Origin: Pseudomonas sediminis
Lineage (GTDB): Bacteria > Pseudomonadota > Gammaproteobacteria > Pseudomonadales > Pseudomonadaceae
Direction: 5' to 3'
NCBI RefSeq assembly: GCF_002741105.1
Contig: NZ_NIQU01000006.1
Span: forward strand, 186,001 to 250,000
Length of the DNA: 64,000 nt
The notes under the pieces were generated by a model that worked only from the letters and a program-made list of their open reading frames with translations, did no database searches and was not told where the DNA came from. The position numbers and the translations under genes were made by a program. Positions 50,309-58,568 of the stretch are shown piece after piece (the stretch's first letter is position 1; each line of letters begins with the position of its first letter).

Positions 50309-51636
50309 AACCTTCGCGCCTGCTCCTAGGGCTGCTCGGCGGCCTGTTCGCCGCCGCCGTATTGCTCGGCGCCTTGCCCCTGCTCGGCATTCGCCTGGCA
50401 GACAGCCTGATGCCAGTGGCCTGGGGGCTGTTGCTGGCGTTGCTGCTGATCGCCGCTGTCGACGCCCTGTGGCTGCGTCGTCAGCCATCTCCGCGCCTGG
50501 AGCGCGTGTTACCGGGTAATCTGCCGCTCGGGCGCTGGAGCGAGGTGCAACTGATCGTTCATCATGACTTTGCCCAAACCCAGGAAATCGAGGTCTTCGA
50601 CCATGTGCCGGAAGGCATGGCCTTCGACTTCCTGCCACAACGCATCACCCTGCATCCGGGCCAGCAAACCCAGGCCAGCTATCGCCTGAAACCGCTTATC
50701 CGCGGGCATTTCCACTTCGCCCAGTGCGAACTGAAACTGCCCAGCCCACTGCGCCTGTGGCAAGCCAAGCGTCTGCTGCCGCTGGCTGATGAGAGTCGCG
50801 TCTACCCGGACTTCGCCCGCCTCTACGGCGCGCAGCTCAAGGCCGTGGACGACTGGCTGAGTCAGTTGGGCGTGCGCCAACGCCCGCGTCGCGGCCTGGG
50901 TCTGGAATTTCACCAGCTGCGCGAATTTCGTGACGGCGACACCTTGCGCCAGATCGACTGGAAGGCCACCGCTCGCAAGCGCACGCCCATCGCTCGCGAG
51001 TATCAGGACGAGCGCGACCAGCAGATCGTCTTCCTCCTCGATTGCGGCCGACGCATGCGCAGCCAGGACGACGAACTGTCGCACTTCGACCATGCGCTCA
51101 ACGCCTGCCTGCTGCTCAGCTACGTCGCCCTGCGCCAGGGCGATGCCGTCGGCCTGGCGACCTTCGCCGGCAACCAGTCGCGTTACCTGGCGCCGGTCAA
51201 AGGCCCGGCTCAGCTGAACGTGCTGCTCAATGCCGTTTACGACCTCGACACCAGCCAGCAACCTGCCGACTTCAGCGCCGCCGCCGATCTGCTGCTGGCG
51301 CGTCAGCGGCGTCGCTCGCTGGTGGTACTGGTGACCAACCTGCGCGATGAAGACGATCAGGACCTGCTCGCCGCCGTGCGTCGCCTGTCACGCCAGCATC
51401 GCGTGCTGATCACCAGCCTGCGTGAGGAAGCGCTGGATCGCCTGCGCCAGACGCCCGTAGAGCAATTCGATCAGGCCCTGGCCTACTGCGGCACGCTGGA
51501 CTACCTCAACGCCCGCGCCGACCTGCACGAGCGCCTGGCCGCCCACGACGTACCGGTGCTCGATGCCCGCCCAGGCGAACTCGGCCCGGAACTGGTGAGC
51601 AGCTATCTGGCCTGGAAAAAAGCCGGCGCGCTTTAA
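50305..51636 (+). CDS. DUF58 / VWA-like protein
   Basis: The protein has 443 residues. Two N-terminal helices (about 8-28, 34-52) anchor it. The DUF58 motif FHQLREFRDGDTLRQIDWKATAR is followed by a VWA-like region with a partly kept MIDAS-type FLLDCGRRM and LVVLVTNLRDEDD. It probably forms the substrate or adaptor of the MoxR ATPase. It is last in the operon. Confidence 0.93.
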   Translation: MKPSRLLLGLLGGLFAAAVLLGALPLLGIRLADSLMPVAWGLLLALLLIAAVDALWLRRQPSPRLERVLPGNLPLGRWSEVQLIVHHDFAQTQEIEVFDHVPEGMAFDFLPQRITLHPGQQTQASYRLKPLIRGHFHFAQCELKLPSPLRLWQAKRLLPLADESRVYPDFARLYGAQLKAVDDWLSQLGVRQRPRRGLGLEFHQLREFRDGDTLRQIDWKATARKRTPIAREYQDERDQQIVFLLDCGRRMRSQDDELSHFDHALNACLLLSYVALRQGDAVGLATFAGNQSRYLAPVKGPAQLNVLLNAVYDLDTSQQPADFSAAADLLLARQRRRSLVVLVTNLRDEDDQDLLAAVRRLSRQHRVLITSLREEALDRLRQTPVEQFDQALAYCGTLDYLNARADLHERLAAHDVPVLDARPGELGPELVSSYLAWKKAGAL

Positions 51637-51879
51637 GGTCTGTTGGTGTTTCGGCACCACCGCGCAGAAAGAGGCAACTGCTGGCGTCCCTGGCTGTCGA
51701 ACCCAATGCTGCAGAGGCCCTGGCACCGGCTTTCCCACACAGATGTTGCGTGGTTATGGCCGTGGCTGGGTGCTATGATCCCGAGTCTGCGGCGCAAAGA
51801 GTACAAACTCGACGCCGCCTATAGGCCGCCCGTGATCGGCCTTGCGCATACCGCACACGACCTGAGTAGGAGATAGACC

Positions 51880-52461
51880 ATGGCTTTTGAATTGCCGCCG
51901 CTGCCTTACGAAAAGAATGCCCTCGAGCCGCACATTTCCGCCGAGACCCTCGAGTTCCACCACGACAAACACCACAACACCTACGTCGTGAACCTGAACA
52001 ACCTGGTGCCGGGCACCGAGTTCGAAGGCAAGAGCCTGGAAGAAATCGTCAAGACCTCCTCGGGCGGCATCTTCAACAACGCCGCTCAGGTGTGGAACCA
52101 CACCTTCTACTGGAACTGCCTGTCGCCGAACGGCGGTGGCCAGCCGACCGGCGCACTGGCTGACGCCATCAACGCTGCCTTCGGTTCCTTCGACAAGTTC
52201 AAGGAAGAGTTCAGCAAAGTTTCCATCGGTACCTTCGGTTCCGGCTGGGGCTGGCTGGTGAAGAAAGCTGACGGCTCCCTGGCCCTGGCCAGCACCATCG
52301 GCGCTGGCTGCCCGCTGACCTCCGGCGACACCCCGCTGCTGACCTGCGACGTCTGGGAACACGCCTACTACATCGACTACCGCAACCTGCGTCCGAAGTA
52401 CGTCGAGGCGTTCTGGAACCTGGTGAACTGGGACTTCGTCGCCCAGAACTACGCGGCCTGA
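51880..52461 (+). CDS. sodB: Iron superoxide dismutase
   Basis: The protein has 193 residues, the length of Pseudomonas SodB. Metal ligands are visible: His in ETLEFHHDKHH, His in WNHTFYWN, Asp and His in DVWEHAYYIDY. FGSGWGW and the Gln in AQVWNH favour iron over manganese. It removes superoxide in the cytoplasm. A TATGAT -10-like hexamer lies at 51774-51779, about 100 bases upstream. AGGAG precedes the ATG and a strong terminator follows. Confidence 0.97.
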   Translation: MAFELPPLPYEKNALEPHISAETLEFHHDKHHNTYVVNLNNLVPGTEFEGKSLEEIVKTSSGGIFNNAAQVWNHTFYWNCLSPNGGGQPTGALADAINAAFGSFDKFKEEFSKVSIGTFGSGWGWLVKKADGSLALASTIGAGCPLTSGDTPLLTCDVWEHAYYIDYRNLRPKYVEAFWNLVNWDFVAQNYAA

Positions 52462-52480
52462 ATCTCAGCCCCGTAATGCG

Positions 52481-52508
52481 AAAACCCGGCCTTGATGGCC
52501 GGGTTTTT
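52481..52508 (+). terminator. Rho-independent terminator of sodB
   Basis: AAAACCCGGCC (52481-52491) pairs with GGCCGGGTTTT (52497-52507) around TTGAT, with a further T. Confidence 0.93.
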
Positions 52509-52527
52509 CGTTTCTGACACTGGCTAT

Positions 52528-53172
52528 CTAGAGCAGTCGACGTGGTGAGAACTCCACCCCCTGCCCCTCCACACGGTTGACCGCCTGACTCAGTACGCGA
52601 TCAGCACGTACCGGCCCGAGAAACTCGCAGAGCCCGATATAGAGCAGGTTCAACAGCTTGCGCAGCTGCTCCAGCCCCAGATTGGCGATGCCGTCGCCAC
52701 CACCCTGCTCCAACCAGATACGCAAACGCGTCGACAGCTCGGAGCTCACGCCCATACCGGACAGGTTGCCGGCGGCAAAGCGCCTTAGCGCCGCCTGCTG
52801 CGTGCCATCGAGTTGCTCCAGCAAGGCCTGATTCAGAGCCAGGAAAGTCGTTTGCGCGGCGCTATCCGGAGTCGCCACTTGCCTTACGGCTTCATTGCGT
52901 CCCTGGCGCCAGGCAGCCAGCTGCTCCTCCGGGTCAGGCAACAGTTGCGAGGGCGGCCCTGTCAGGGCGCCGACCAGTTCGCGATATAGGCGTGCACGTT
53001 CGAGCTTGCGCTCGGTACGCAGCACCACCTCGGCGAGAAACCCATTGAGAGCGAACGGCGGCTGCTCCGCGTACTTGTTCTCCCACAGCGCCAGCAGTGG
53101 CCAGACCTCTTCATCCGAAAAGTGTCCGGCCAGGCCGGTGTAGATCGCGCGACGACGCAGGCTCAATCTCAT
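52528..53172 (-). CDS. Helical protein of unknown function coupled to the ammonium transporter
   Basis: The protein has 214 residues from ATG 53172, chosen because GAGGAGGGG lies just upstream and the start is 2 bases after the amt stop. An ATG at 53193 is less likely. It is helical, soluble and rich in Leu/Arg, with no motif I recognise. Internally, SDEEVWPLLALWENKYAEQPPFALNGFLAEV and LGPVRADRVLSQAVNRVE stand out. Coupling suggests it is needed in the same conditions as the transporter. Confidence 0.75.
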   Translation of the reverse strand: MRLSLRRRAIYTGLAGHFSDEEVWPLLALWENKYAEQPPFALNGFLAEVVLRTERKLERARLYRELVGALTGPPSQLLPDPEEQLAAWRQGRNEAVRQVATPDSAAQTTFLALNQALLEQLDGTQQAALRRFAAGNLSGMGVSSELSTRLRIWLEQGGGDGIANLGLEQLRKLLNLLYIGLCEFLGPVRADRVLSQAVNRVEGQGVEFSPRRLL

Positions 53173-53174
53173 AC

Positions 53175-54470
53175 TCAGCCCCTCCTCGACCATTGCTCGC
53201 TGTCGAAGGTCTGCGTCAGGTTGAACTCCGGATAACCGACCTCGGCATGTTCGGCAAAATCCAGCCCGCGCTGCTCATGCTGGGTCGAAACCCGTAGCCC
53301 CATGGTCTTGGCCAGCAGGAAGTAGAACACCAGGGTGACCGGGAAGGCCCAAAGAAAGGCTGCCGCAGCACCCAATGCCTGCACCGCGACACGCTCCCAG
53401 TTGAACAGGTCGCCCTGATAGAACAGACCTGCAGCCAGGGTGCCCCAGATACCGGCGAATCCGTGGACTGGAATCGCACCGACCACATCGTCGAGCTGCA
53501 GGCGATCGAGCAAACGCATGCCGTAGACCACGACAAACCCGGCGATCAGACCACTGAGCAAAGCGAAACCCGGTGCCATGCTGGCGCAGCCGGCGGTGAT
53601 GCCGACCAGCCCGCCAATCGAGCCATTCACCGTAGTGGTCAACAGTACCGGGCTGGCCGTGCTGCGCTGCGCCAGCAGAGCGCCGAGCGCGCCAGCGACC
53701 GCTGCCAGATGCGTATTCAGGGCGATCAACCCGAGACTGCTGCTGACCTCAAGGTTGCTGCCGGCGTTGAAGCCGAACCAGCCTACCCAGAGGATGAAAC
53801 CGCCCAATGCCACCAGCCCGAGGTTGTGCCCGGGAATCAAACGCGCCCTGCCATCAGGTGAGAAACGCCCGAGGCGCGGGCCAAGCACCAGAATCCCAGC
53901 CAGCGCGCACCAGGCACCGATGCTGTGCACCACGGTCGAGCCGGCAAAATCGATGAAGCCGAGCTTGGCCAGCCAGCCCTGGCCGCCGTACAAACCACCC
54001 CACACCCAGCTGCCGAATATCGGGTAGATCACACCGCTGATCAGCACCGCCCCGATCAAATAGGCGCCATACCGCGTGCGCTCGGCCATGGCACCACTGG
54101 CGATGGTCGCAGCGGTGGCGGCGAACATCATCTGGAACAGCAGGAAGGTGTAGTCCCAGGGCTCGCCGTCATTCGGTGCGAAATGACTCATGCCGAACCA
54201 GCCGGTGACATTGGCGCCAAACATCAAACCGAAGCCGAACAACCAGAACACGATGCCACCCACGCAACCGTCCATGTAGTTCTTCATCATCACGTTGACC
54301 GCGTTCTTGGCCCTCGACATACCGCTCTCCAGCAAGGCGAAGCCCGCCTGCATGAAGAACACCAGCACGCTGGCCAACACCAGCCAGGCCGTATTGACGG
54401 CCTCCTCGCTGGCGGCATGAGCCTGTGGGGCAAAGCTGACAGCGACGAGCAACAGCATGAGCGTTTTCAT
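53175..54470 (-). CDS. amt: Ammonium transporter
   Basis: The protein has 431 residues with a cleavable signal peptide (residues 1-19, ending AHA) and eleven helices. Amt features include AFALLESGMSRAKNAVNVMMKN, FAGSTVVHSIGA with the first pore His, and GAIPVHGFAGIWGTLAAG with the second. It conducts ammonium across the inner membrane. The start at 54470 has AGGAGGGG upstream. A sigma-54 promoter precedes it. No glnK gene follows it in this window; instead an unknown gene is coupled to its end. Confidence 0.94.
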   Translation of the reverse strand: MKTLMLLLVAVSFAPQAHAASEEAVNTAWLVLASVLVFFMQAGFALLESGMSRAKNAVNVMMKNYMDGCVGGIVFWLFGFGLMFGANVTGWFGMSHFAPNDGEPWDYTFLLFQMMFAATAATIASGAMAERTRYGAYLIGAVLISGVIYPIFGSWVWGGLYGGQGWLAKLGFIDFAGSTVVHSIGAWCALAGILVLGPRLGRFSPDGRARLIPGHNLGLVALGGFILWVGWFGFNAGSNLEVSSSLGLIALNTHLAAVAGALGALLAQRSTASPVLLTTTVNGSIGGLVGITAGCASMAPGFALLSGLIAGFVVVYGMRLLDRLQLDDVVGAIPVHGFAGIWGTLAAGLFYQGDLFNWERVAVQALGAAAAFLWAFPVTLVFYFLLAKTMGLRVSTQHEQRGLDFAEHAEVGYPEFNLTQTFDSEQWSRRG

Positions 54471-54503
54471 CACGAGTCCCCTCCTGGTCGATGCCCGGCC
54501 TTC

Positions 54504-54518
54504 GCAACTCTTGTGCCA
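54504..54518 (-). promoter_or_regulatory. Sigma-54 promoter of the ammonium transporter gene
   Basis: On the minus strand TGGCAC (54518-54513), five bases and TTGC (54507-54504) reproduce the -24/-12 consensus exactly. Initiation about 12 bases further gives a leader of roughly 20-25 bases before ATG 54470. NtrC control is expected. I found no convincing NtrC site in the remaining bases of the region 54471-54772. Confidence 0.75.
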
Positions 54519-54772
54519 GCCTCGAAACAGGCGACGAACGGCGCGAAACAAGGCGTAACAGCAACAGGGGTCAATGCGACCAAGGGTACTCAAGTCCGTA
54601 ACAATCGCACCGACACAGAGCAAGGAGCCGACCTAGAGGCCGCGATGCGCACCAAGAGCGTTCCTTGTGAATAAATAGTGCCACCAGGCATGATGGCCCT
54701 TTGACGGCCAGGCCTAGATTGCCAATACTCTCGTCTGACTGACGCTGTAAGCATCGACATAAGGAATTGCCT

Positions 54773-56827
54773 TTGAAGCTGGAATTGAAGAACAGCTTGT
54801 CACTCAAGTTGCTCCGCGTGGTGCTGTTATCAGCACTCGTAGTCGGGGTGGTATTGAGTTGTGCGCAGATTGTCTTCGACGCCTACAAGACACGTCAGGC
54901 GGTGGCCAACGATGCCCATCGCATCCTCGGCATGTTCCGTGACCCCTCCACTCAGGCGGTATACAGCCTGGACCGCGAGATGGGCATGCAGGTGATCGAG
55001 GGGCTGTTCCAGCACGAATCGGTGCGTCACGCCTCCATTGGCCACCCCAACGAACCCATGCTCGCCGAGCGCACTCGCGATCTGGCACAGATGCCGACTC
55101 GCTGGCTGACCGACCCGATTCTCGGGCAGGAGCAGCAGTTCGCCACCAAACTGGTCGGCCGCGGCCCCTACAGCGAGTATTACGGTGACCTCAACATCAC
55201 CCTCGATACGGCGCCTTACGGTGAAAGTTTCGTCACCAACTCGGTGATCATCTTCATCTCAGGGGTGCTGCGCGCCATGGCCATGGGCCTGGTGCTTTAT
55301 CTGGTTTATCACTGGCTGCTGACCAAACCGCTGTCGAAGATCATCGAGCACCTCACCAACATCAATCCCGACCGCCCCAGCGAACACAAGCTGCCCATGC
55401 TCAAGGGCAACGAGAAGAACGAGCTGGGCTTGTGGATCAACACCGCCAACCAGTTGCTGGCCTCCATCGAGCGCAATACCCACCTGCGCCGTGAAGCCGA
55501 GAACAGCCTGCTGCGCATGGCTCAGTACGACTTCCTCACAGGTCTGCCCAATCGCCAGCAACTGCAACAGCAACTCGACCAGATTCTCGAAGATGCCGGC
55601 CGCCTGCAGCGCCGCGTAGCCGTACTCTGCGTCGGCCTGGATGATTTCAAGGGTATCAACGAACAATTCAGTTACCAGAGCGGCGACCAGTTGCTACTCG
55701 CACTGTCCGACCGCCTGCGCAGCCATAGCGGCCGTCTCGGCGCTCTGGCCCGCCTGGGCGGCGACCAGTTCGCCCTGGTTCAAGCCGATATAGAACAACC
55801 CTACGAAGCTGCCGAGCTGGCGCAGAGCGTACTCGACGACCTGGAGCTGCCCTTCCTGCTCGATCAGCACGAAGTACGCCTGCGCGCCACCATCGGCATC
55901 ACCCTGTTCCCGGAAGACGGCGATAGCACTGAAAAGCTGCTGCAGAAAGCCGAGCAGACCATGACTCTGGCCAAGAGTCGTTCGCGCAATCGCTACCAGT
56001 TCTACATCGCCAGCGTCGACAGCGAGATGCGTCGCCGTCGTGAGCTGGAAAAGGATCTGCGCGATGCTCTGGCGCAGAACCAGTTGCACCTGGTCTACCA
56101 GCCCCAGATAGACTATCGCGACCACCGCGTGGTCGGCGTCGAAGCACTGCTGCGCTGGCAGCACCCGCAGCATGGCTTTGTAGCACCGGACCTGTTCATC
56201 CCGCTGGCCGAACAGAACGGCACCATCATTCCCATTGGTGAATGGATTCTCGACCAGACCTGCCGCCAACTGCGCGAATGGCATGACCAGGGCTTCAGCG
56301 ATCTGCGCATGGCCATCAACCTGTCCACCGTGCAGTTGCACCACGCCGAGCTGCCGCGCGTGGTCAACAATCTGATGCAGGTCTATCGCCTGCCGCCCAA
56401 AAGCCTGGAGCTGGAAGTCACCGAGACCGGCCTGATGGAAGACATCAGCACCGCCGCCCAGCACCTGCTCAGCCTGCGCCGCTCCGGCGCGCTGATCGCC
56501 ATCGACGACTTCGGTACCGGCTATTCCTCGCTGAGCTATCTGAAGAGCCTGCCGCTGGACAAGATCAAGATCGACAAGAGCTTCGTGCAGGATCTGCTCG
56601 AGGACGAAGACGACGCCACCATCGTTCGCGCCATCATCCAGCTGGGCAAGAGCCTGGGCATGCAAGTCATCGCCGAAGGCGTGGAAACCGCCGAGCAGGA
56701 GGCCTACATCATCGCCCAGGGCTGCCATGAGGGTCAGGGCTACCTGTACAGCAAGCCGCTGCTAGCGCGCGATTTGACGCTGTTCCTCAAGCAGTCACGC
56801 CGCCTGAGTTCAGCCGCGACGCTCTAA
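54773..56827 (+). CDS. Membrane GGDEF-EAL protein (c-di-GMP turnover), GGDQF variant
   Basis: The protein has 684 residues from a TTG at 54773, preferred because AAGGA (54761-54765) is 7 bases away; a TTG at 54767 is too close. Two helices (about 13-33, 160-180) enclose a periplasmic domain. The GGDEF domain carries GGDQF (329-333), so cyclase activity is doubtful. The EAL domain has EALLRW (457-459), INLS, ETGLMED, AIDDFGTGYSSL, KIDKSFV and EGVET, a complete phosphodiesterase set. It is probably a c-di-GMP phosphodiesterase. Confidence 0.93.
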   Translation: MKLELKNSLSLKLLRVVLLSALVVGVVLSCAQIVFDAYKTRQAVANDAHRILGMFRDPSTQAVYSLDREMGMQVIEGLFQHESVRHASIGHPNEPMLAERTRDLAQMPTRWLTDPILGQEQQFATKLVGRGPYSEYYGDLNITLDTAPYGESFVTNSVIIFISGVLRAMAMGLVLYLVYHWLLTKPLSKIIEHLTNINPDRPSEHKLPMLKGNEKNELGLWINTANQLLASIERNTHLRREAENSLLRMAQYDFLTGLPNRQQLQQQLDQILEDAGRLQRRVAVLCVGLDDFKGINEQFSYQSGDQLLLALSDRLRSHSGRLGALARLGGDQFALVQADIEQPYEAAELAQSVLDDLELPFLLDQHEVRLRATIGITLFPEDGDSTEKLLQKAEQTMTLAKSRSRNRYQFYIASVDSEMRRRRELEKDLRDALAQNQLHLVYQPQIDYRDHRVVGVEALLRWQHPQHGFVAPDLFIPLAEQNGTIIPIGEWILDQTCRQLREWHDQGFSDLRMAINLSTVQLHHAELPRVVNNLMQVYRLPPKSLELEVTETGLMEDISTAAQHLLSLRRSGALIAIDDFGTGYSSLSYLKSLPLDKIKIDKSFVQDLLEDEDDATIVRAIIQLGKSLGMQVIAEGVETAEQEAYIIAQGCHEGQGYLYSKPLLARDLTLFLKQSRRLSSAATL

Positions 56828-56839
56828 ACGTCAGCCACA

Positions 56840-56869
56840 AAAAACGCCGCGATTCGTCGCGGCGTTTTT
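56840..56869 (+). terminator. Rho-independent terminator with TTCG tetraloop
   Basis: AAAAACGCCGCGA (56840-56852) pairs with TCGCGGCGTTTTT (56857-56869) around TTCG. A-run and T-run make it work on both strands, between convergent genes. Confidence 0.93.
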
Positions 56870-56889
56870 GTTCTAGCCCGCCACACGGC

Positions 56890-57795
56890 TTACCAGTTCT
56901 GCACACCGAATAACCAGGCCGTGGCCAACGCACCTGCCAGGCACAGCAGGGCGCCACCGGCGGCTTGCCAGTAGAAGCTGCGAGCCAGTTCGTCCTCACC
57001 GCTATTGGAAAGAATGAACGGCTGCCGTTCGCCGGGCTTGGCCATGTGATGCCGCGCCGGCTCGGATACCTTTTGCCGATGGCGATCCTCTGCCTCCAGC
57101 TGCGCCGCCAGTCGCACGCGATTCCATTCCTGCTCGTCGAGTTCGCCGTTGCCATCGCTGTCGAAGCGCCGCAGCAGGCCGACGTAATCGCTTTTCCATT
57201 CACGGATCACTTCGCCCTGAGCGGCCTGCCTGTCGAACCCCTGCTGCGCAGCGCCACGGGTGCGAAAATCGCCGATGGCATACAGCGGCTGGCCAACGTG
57301 AAAGCGTTCCTCGCAGTAGCGATAACGCTGACCGCTGGTGAGAAAACCGAACAATCCGCTCTTGGCCGGGCCCAGCGGGTGCCGCAGGTTGCCCTCCCAG
57401 ACGTCACGCACCGCCGCATGAATCTCGGCACCACGTGGGTCGATCAGACATTCGCCGGTGCCATCGACCAGGCGTAACCAGGCATCGCTGGCGCCACTCT
57501 CGATTACCCGCCAGCTGCGCTTCTTGCCGCTGGAACGATATTCCTCGATGCGAAAGCGCCACCACAGGCAGGGCTTGCCAGTCAGCGGCCCGCGCAACTG
57601 CATGTCCGGCAGCGTCTCAAGCACCCCATAGAGCTCAACGTAACCCTGCGCCGCCGAGCGAATCTTCGAGGTCGGCGTGTCGAGCAGATGGCGCGCCTGC
57701 GACCAACCCCGCAGGCACCACCAGGCGCCGCCCAGGCAGGCGCCTAGAGTGAACGTCAGCGTGAAAAAGAAGCCGAAGGGGTCCGCCTGCATCAT
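56890..57795 (-). CDS. GIDE-domain membrane protein with an EF-hand
   Basis: The protein has 301 residues. A first helix (about 6-28) and a last one (about 273-298) enclose a GIDE domain (SAAQGYVELYGVLETLPDMQLRGPLTGKPCLWWRFRIEEY, FRTRGAAQQG). GIDE occurs in eukaryotic E3 ligases of organelles and in bacterial partners of LemA. Residues 212-223 form a full EF-hand loop (D212, D214, N216, E218, D220, E223), a rare insertion. It directly follows lemA (10-base gap). Confidence 0.88.
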   Translation of the reverse strand: MMQADPFGFFFTLTFTLGACLGGAWWCLRGWSQARHLLDTPTSKIRSAAQGYVELYGVLETLPDMQLRGPLTGKPCLWWRFRIEEYRSSGKKRSWRVIESGASDAWLRLVDGTGECLIDPRGAEIHAAVRDVWEGNLRHPLGPAKSGLFGFLTSGQRYRYCEERFHVGQPLYAIGDFRTRGAAQQGFDRQAAQGEVIREWKSDYVGLLRRFDSDGNGELDEQEWNRVRLAAQLEAEDRHRQKVSEPARHHMAKPGERQPFILSNSGEDELARSFYWQAAGGALLCLAGALATAWLFGVQNW

Positions 57796-57805
57796 CGGCT
57801 GACGC

Positions 57806-58378
57806 TCAATTGAATAGCGACTTCATATCTACATCGGCTTTTTCCGCCTCGCTGAACACCAGCAGTTCGGCAGCCTGGAAGTTGAACATGCGCGCGATGA
57901 GTACATCGGGGAACTGCTCGATGCGCACGTTGTTGAGGTTAACCGCCTCGTTGTACAGCTCGCGGCGATCGGCGATGCCGTTTTCCAGGCCGCTGATGCG
58001 CTGCTGCAGGTGCTGGAAGCTGTCGTTGGCCTTCAGCTCGGGATAGTTCTCGGCAAGCGCGAATAGCTGGCCGAGGCCCGCGCGCAAACCACTCTCGGCC
58101 TTGCCCAGAGCGCCGACATCATGTTGTTCGCGAGCACTGGCAACGGCGCTACGCGCTGCAATCACCCGCTCCAGGGTCGAGCCTTCGTACTGCATGTACT
58201 GCTTGCAGGTTTCCACCAGCTTGGGCAGTTCGTCATGCCGCTGCTTGAGCAGCACATCGATGTTCGACCAAGCCTTGCTCACGCCATGCTTGAGGCGTAC
58301 CAGCCCGTTGTACAACGACACCGCGTAGGCGCCGAGCAGGACGAGGACAACGATGATGATCACAGCGGTCAGGCTCAT
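57806..58378 (-). CDS. LemA family protein
   Basis: The protein has 190 residues. An N-terminal helix (about 3-23) anchors it, and the rest is a LemA three-helix bundle with NGLVRLKHGVSKAWSNIDVLLKQRHDELPKLVETCK. LemA proteins are membrane-bound with unknown biochemistry; some act in envelope stress together with GIDE or TPM proteins. GGAGAAAAC is close to the ATG. It begins a two-gene operon. Confidence 0.93.
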   Translation of the reverse strand: MSLTAVIIIVVLVLLGAYAVSLYNGLVRLKHGVSKAWSNIDVLLKQRHDELPKLVETCKQYMQYEGSTLERVIAARSAVASAREQHDVGALGKAESGLRAGLGQLFALAENYPELKANDSFQHLQQRISGLENGIADRRELYNEAVNLNNVRIEQFPDVLIARMFNFQAAELLVFSEAEKADVDMKSLFN

Positions 58379-58482
58379 GCAGTTTTCTCCATGCAGAACT
58401 GCGAATCGGGTGCTGGCATTCTAACGGCAACAAGCTGGCCCGATAGCGATATCCCGCACAACGACAAATAATGGCCTTTACA

Positions 58483-58507
58483 CATAATGCGAAACATTTG
58501 CATTATG
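58483..58507. promoter_or_regulatory. 8-bp inverted repeat upstream of the imelysin gene, Fur-box-like
   Basis: CATAATGC (58483-58490) and GCATTATG (58500-58507) are exact complements with a 9-base centre. CATAATGCGAAACATTTGC matches 13 of 19 Fur consensus positions. It lies 62 bases before the start. Confidence 0.5.
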
Positions 58508-58568
58508 TCGCAGTTTTTCAGGTACCACTGAGTACCGTCCACATTTCGTACATGCAAAGGACCCCGCC

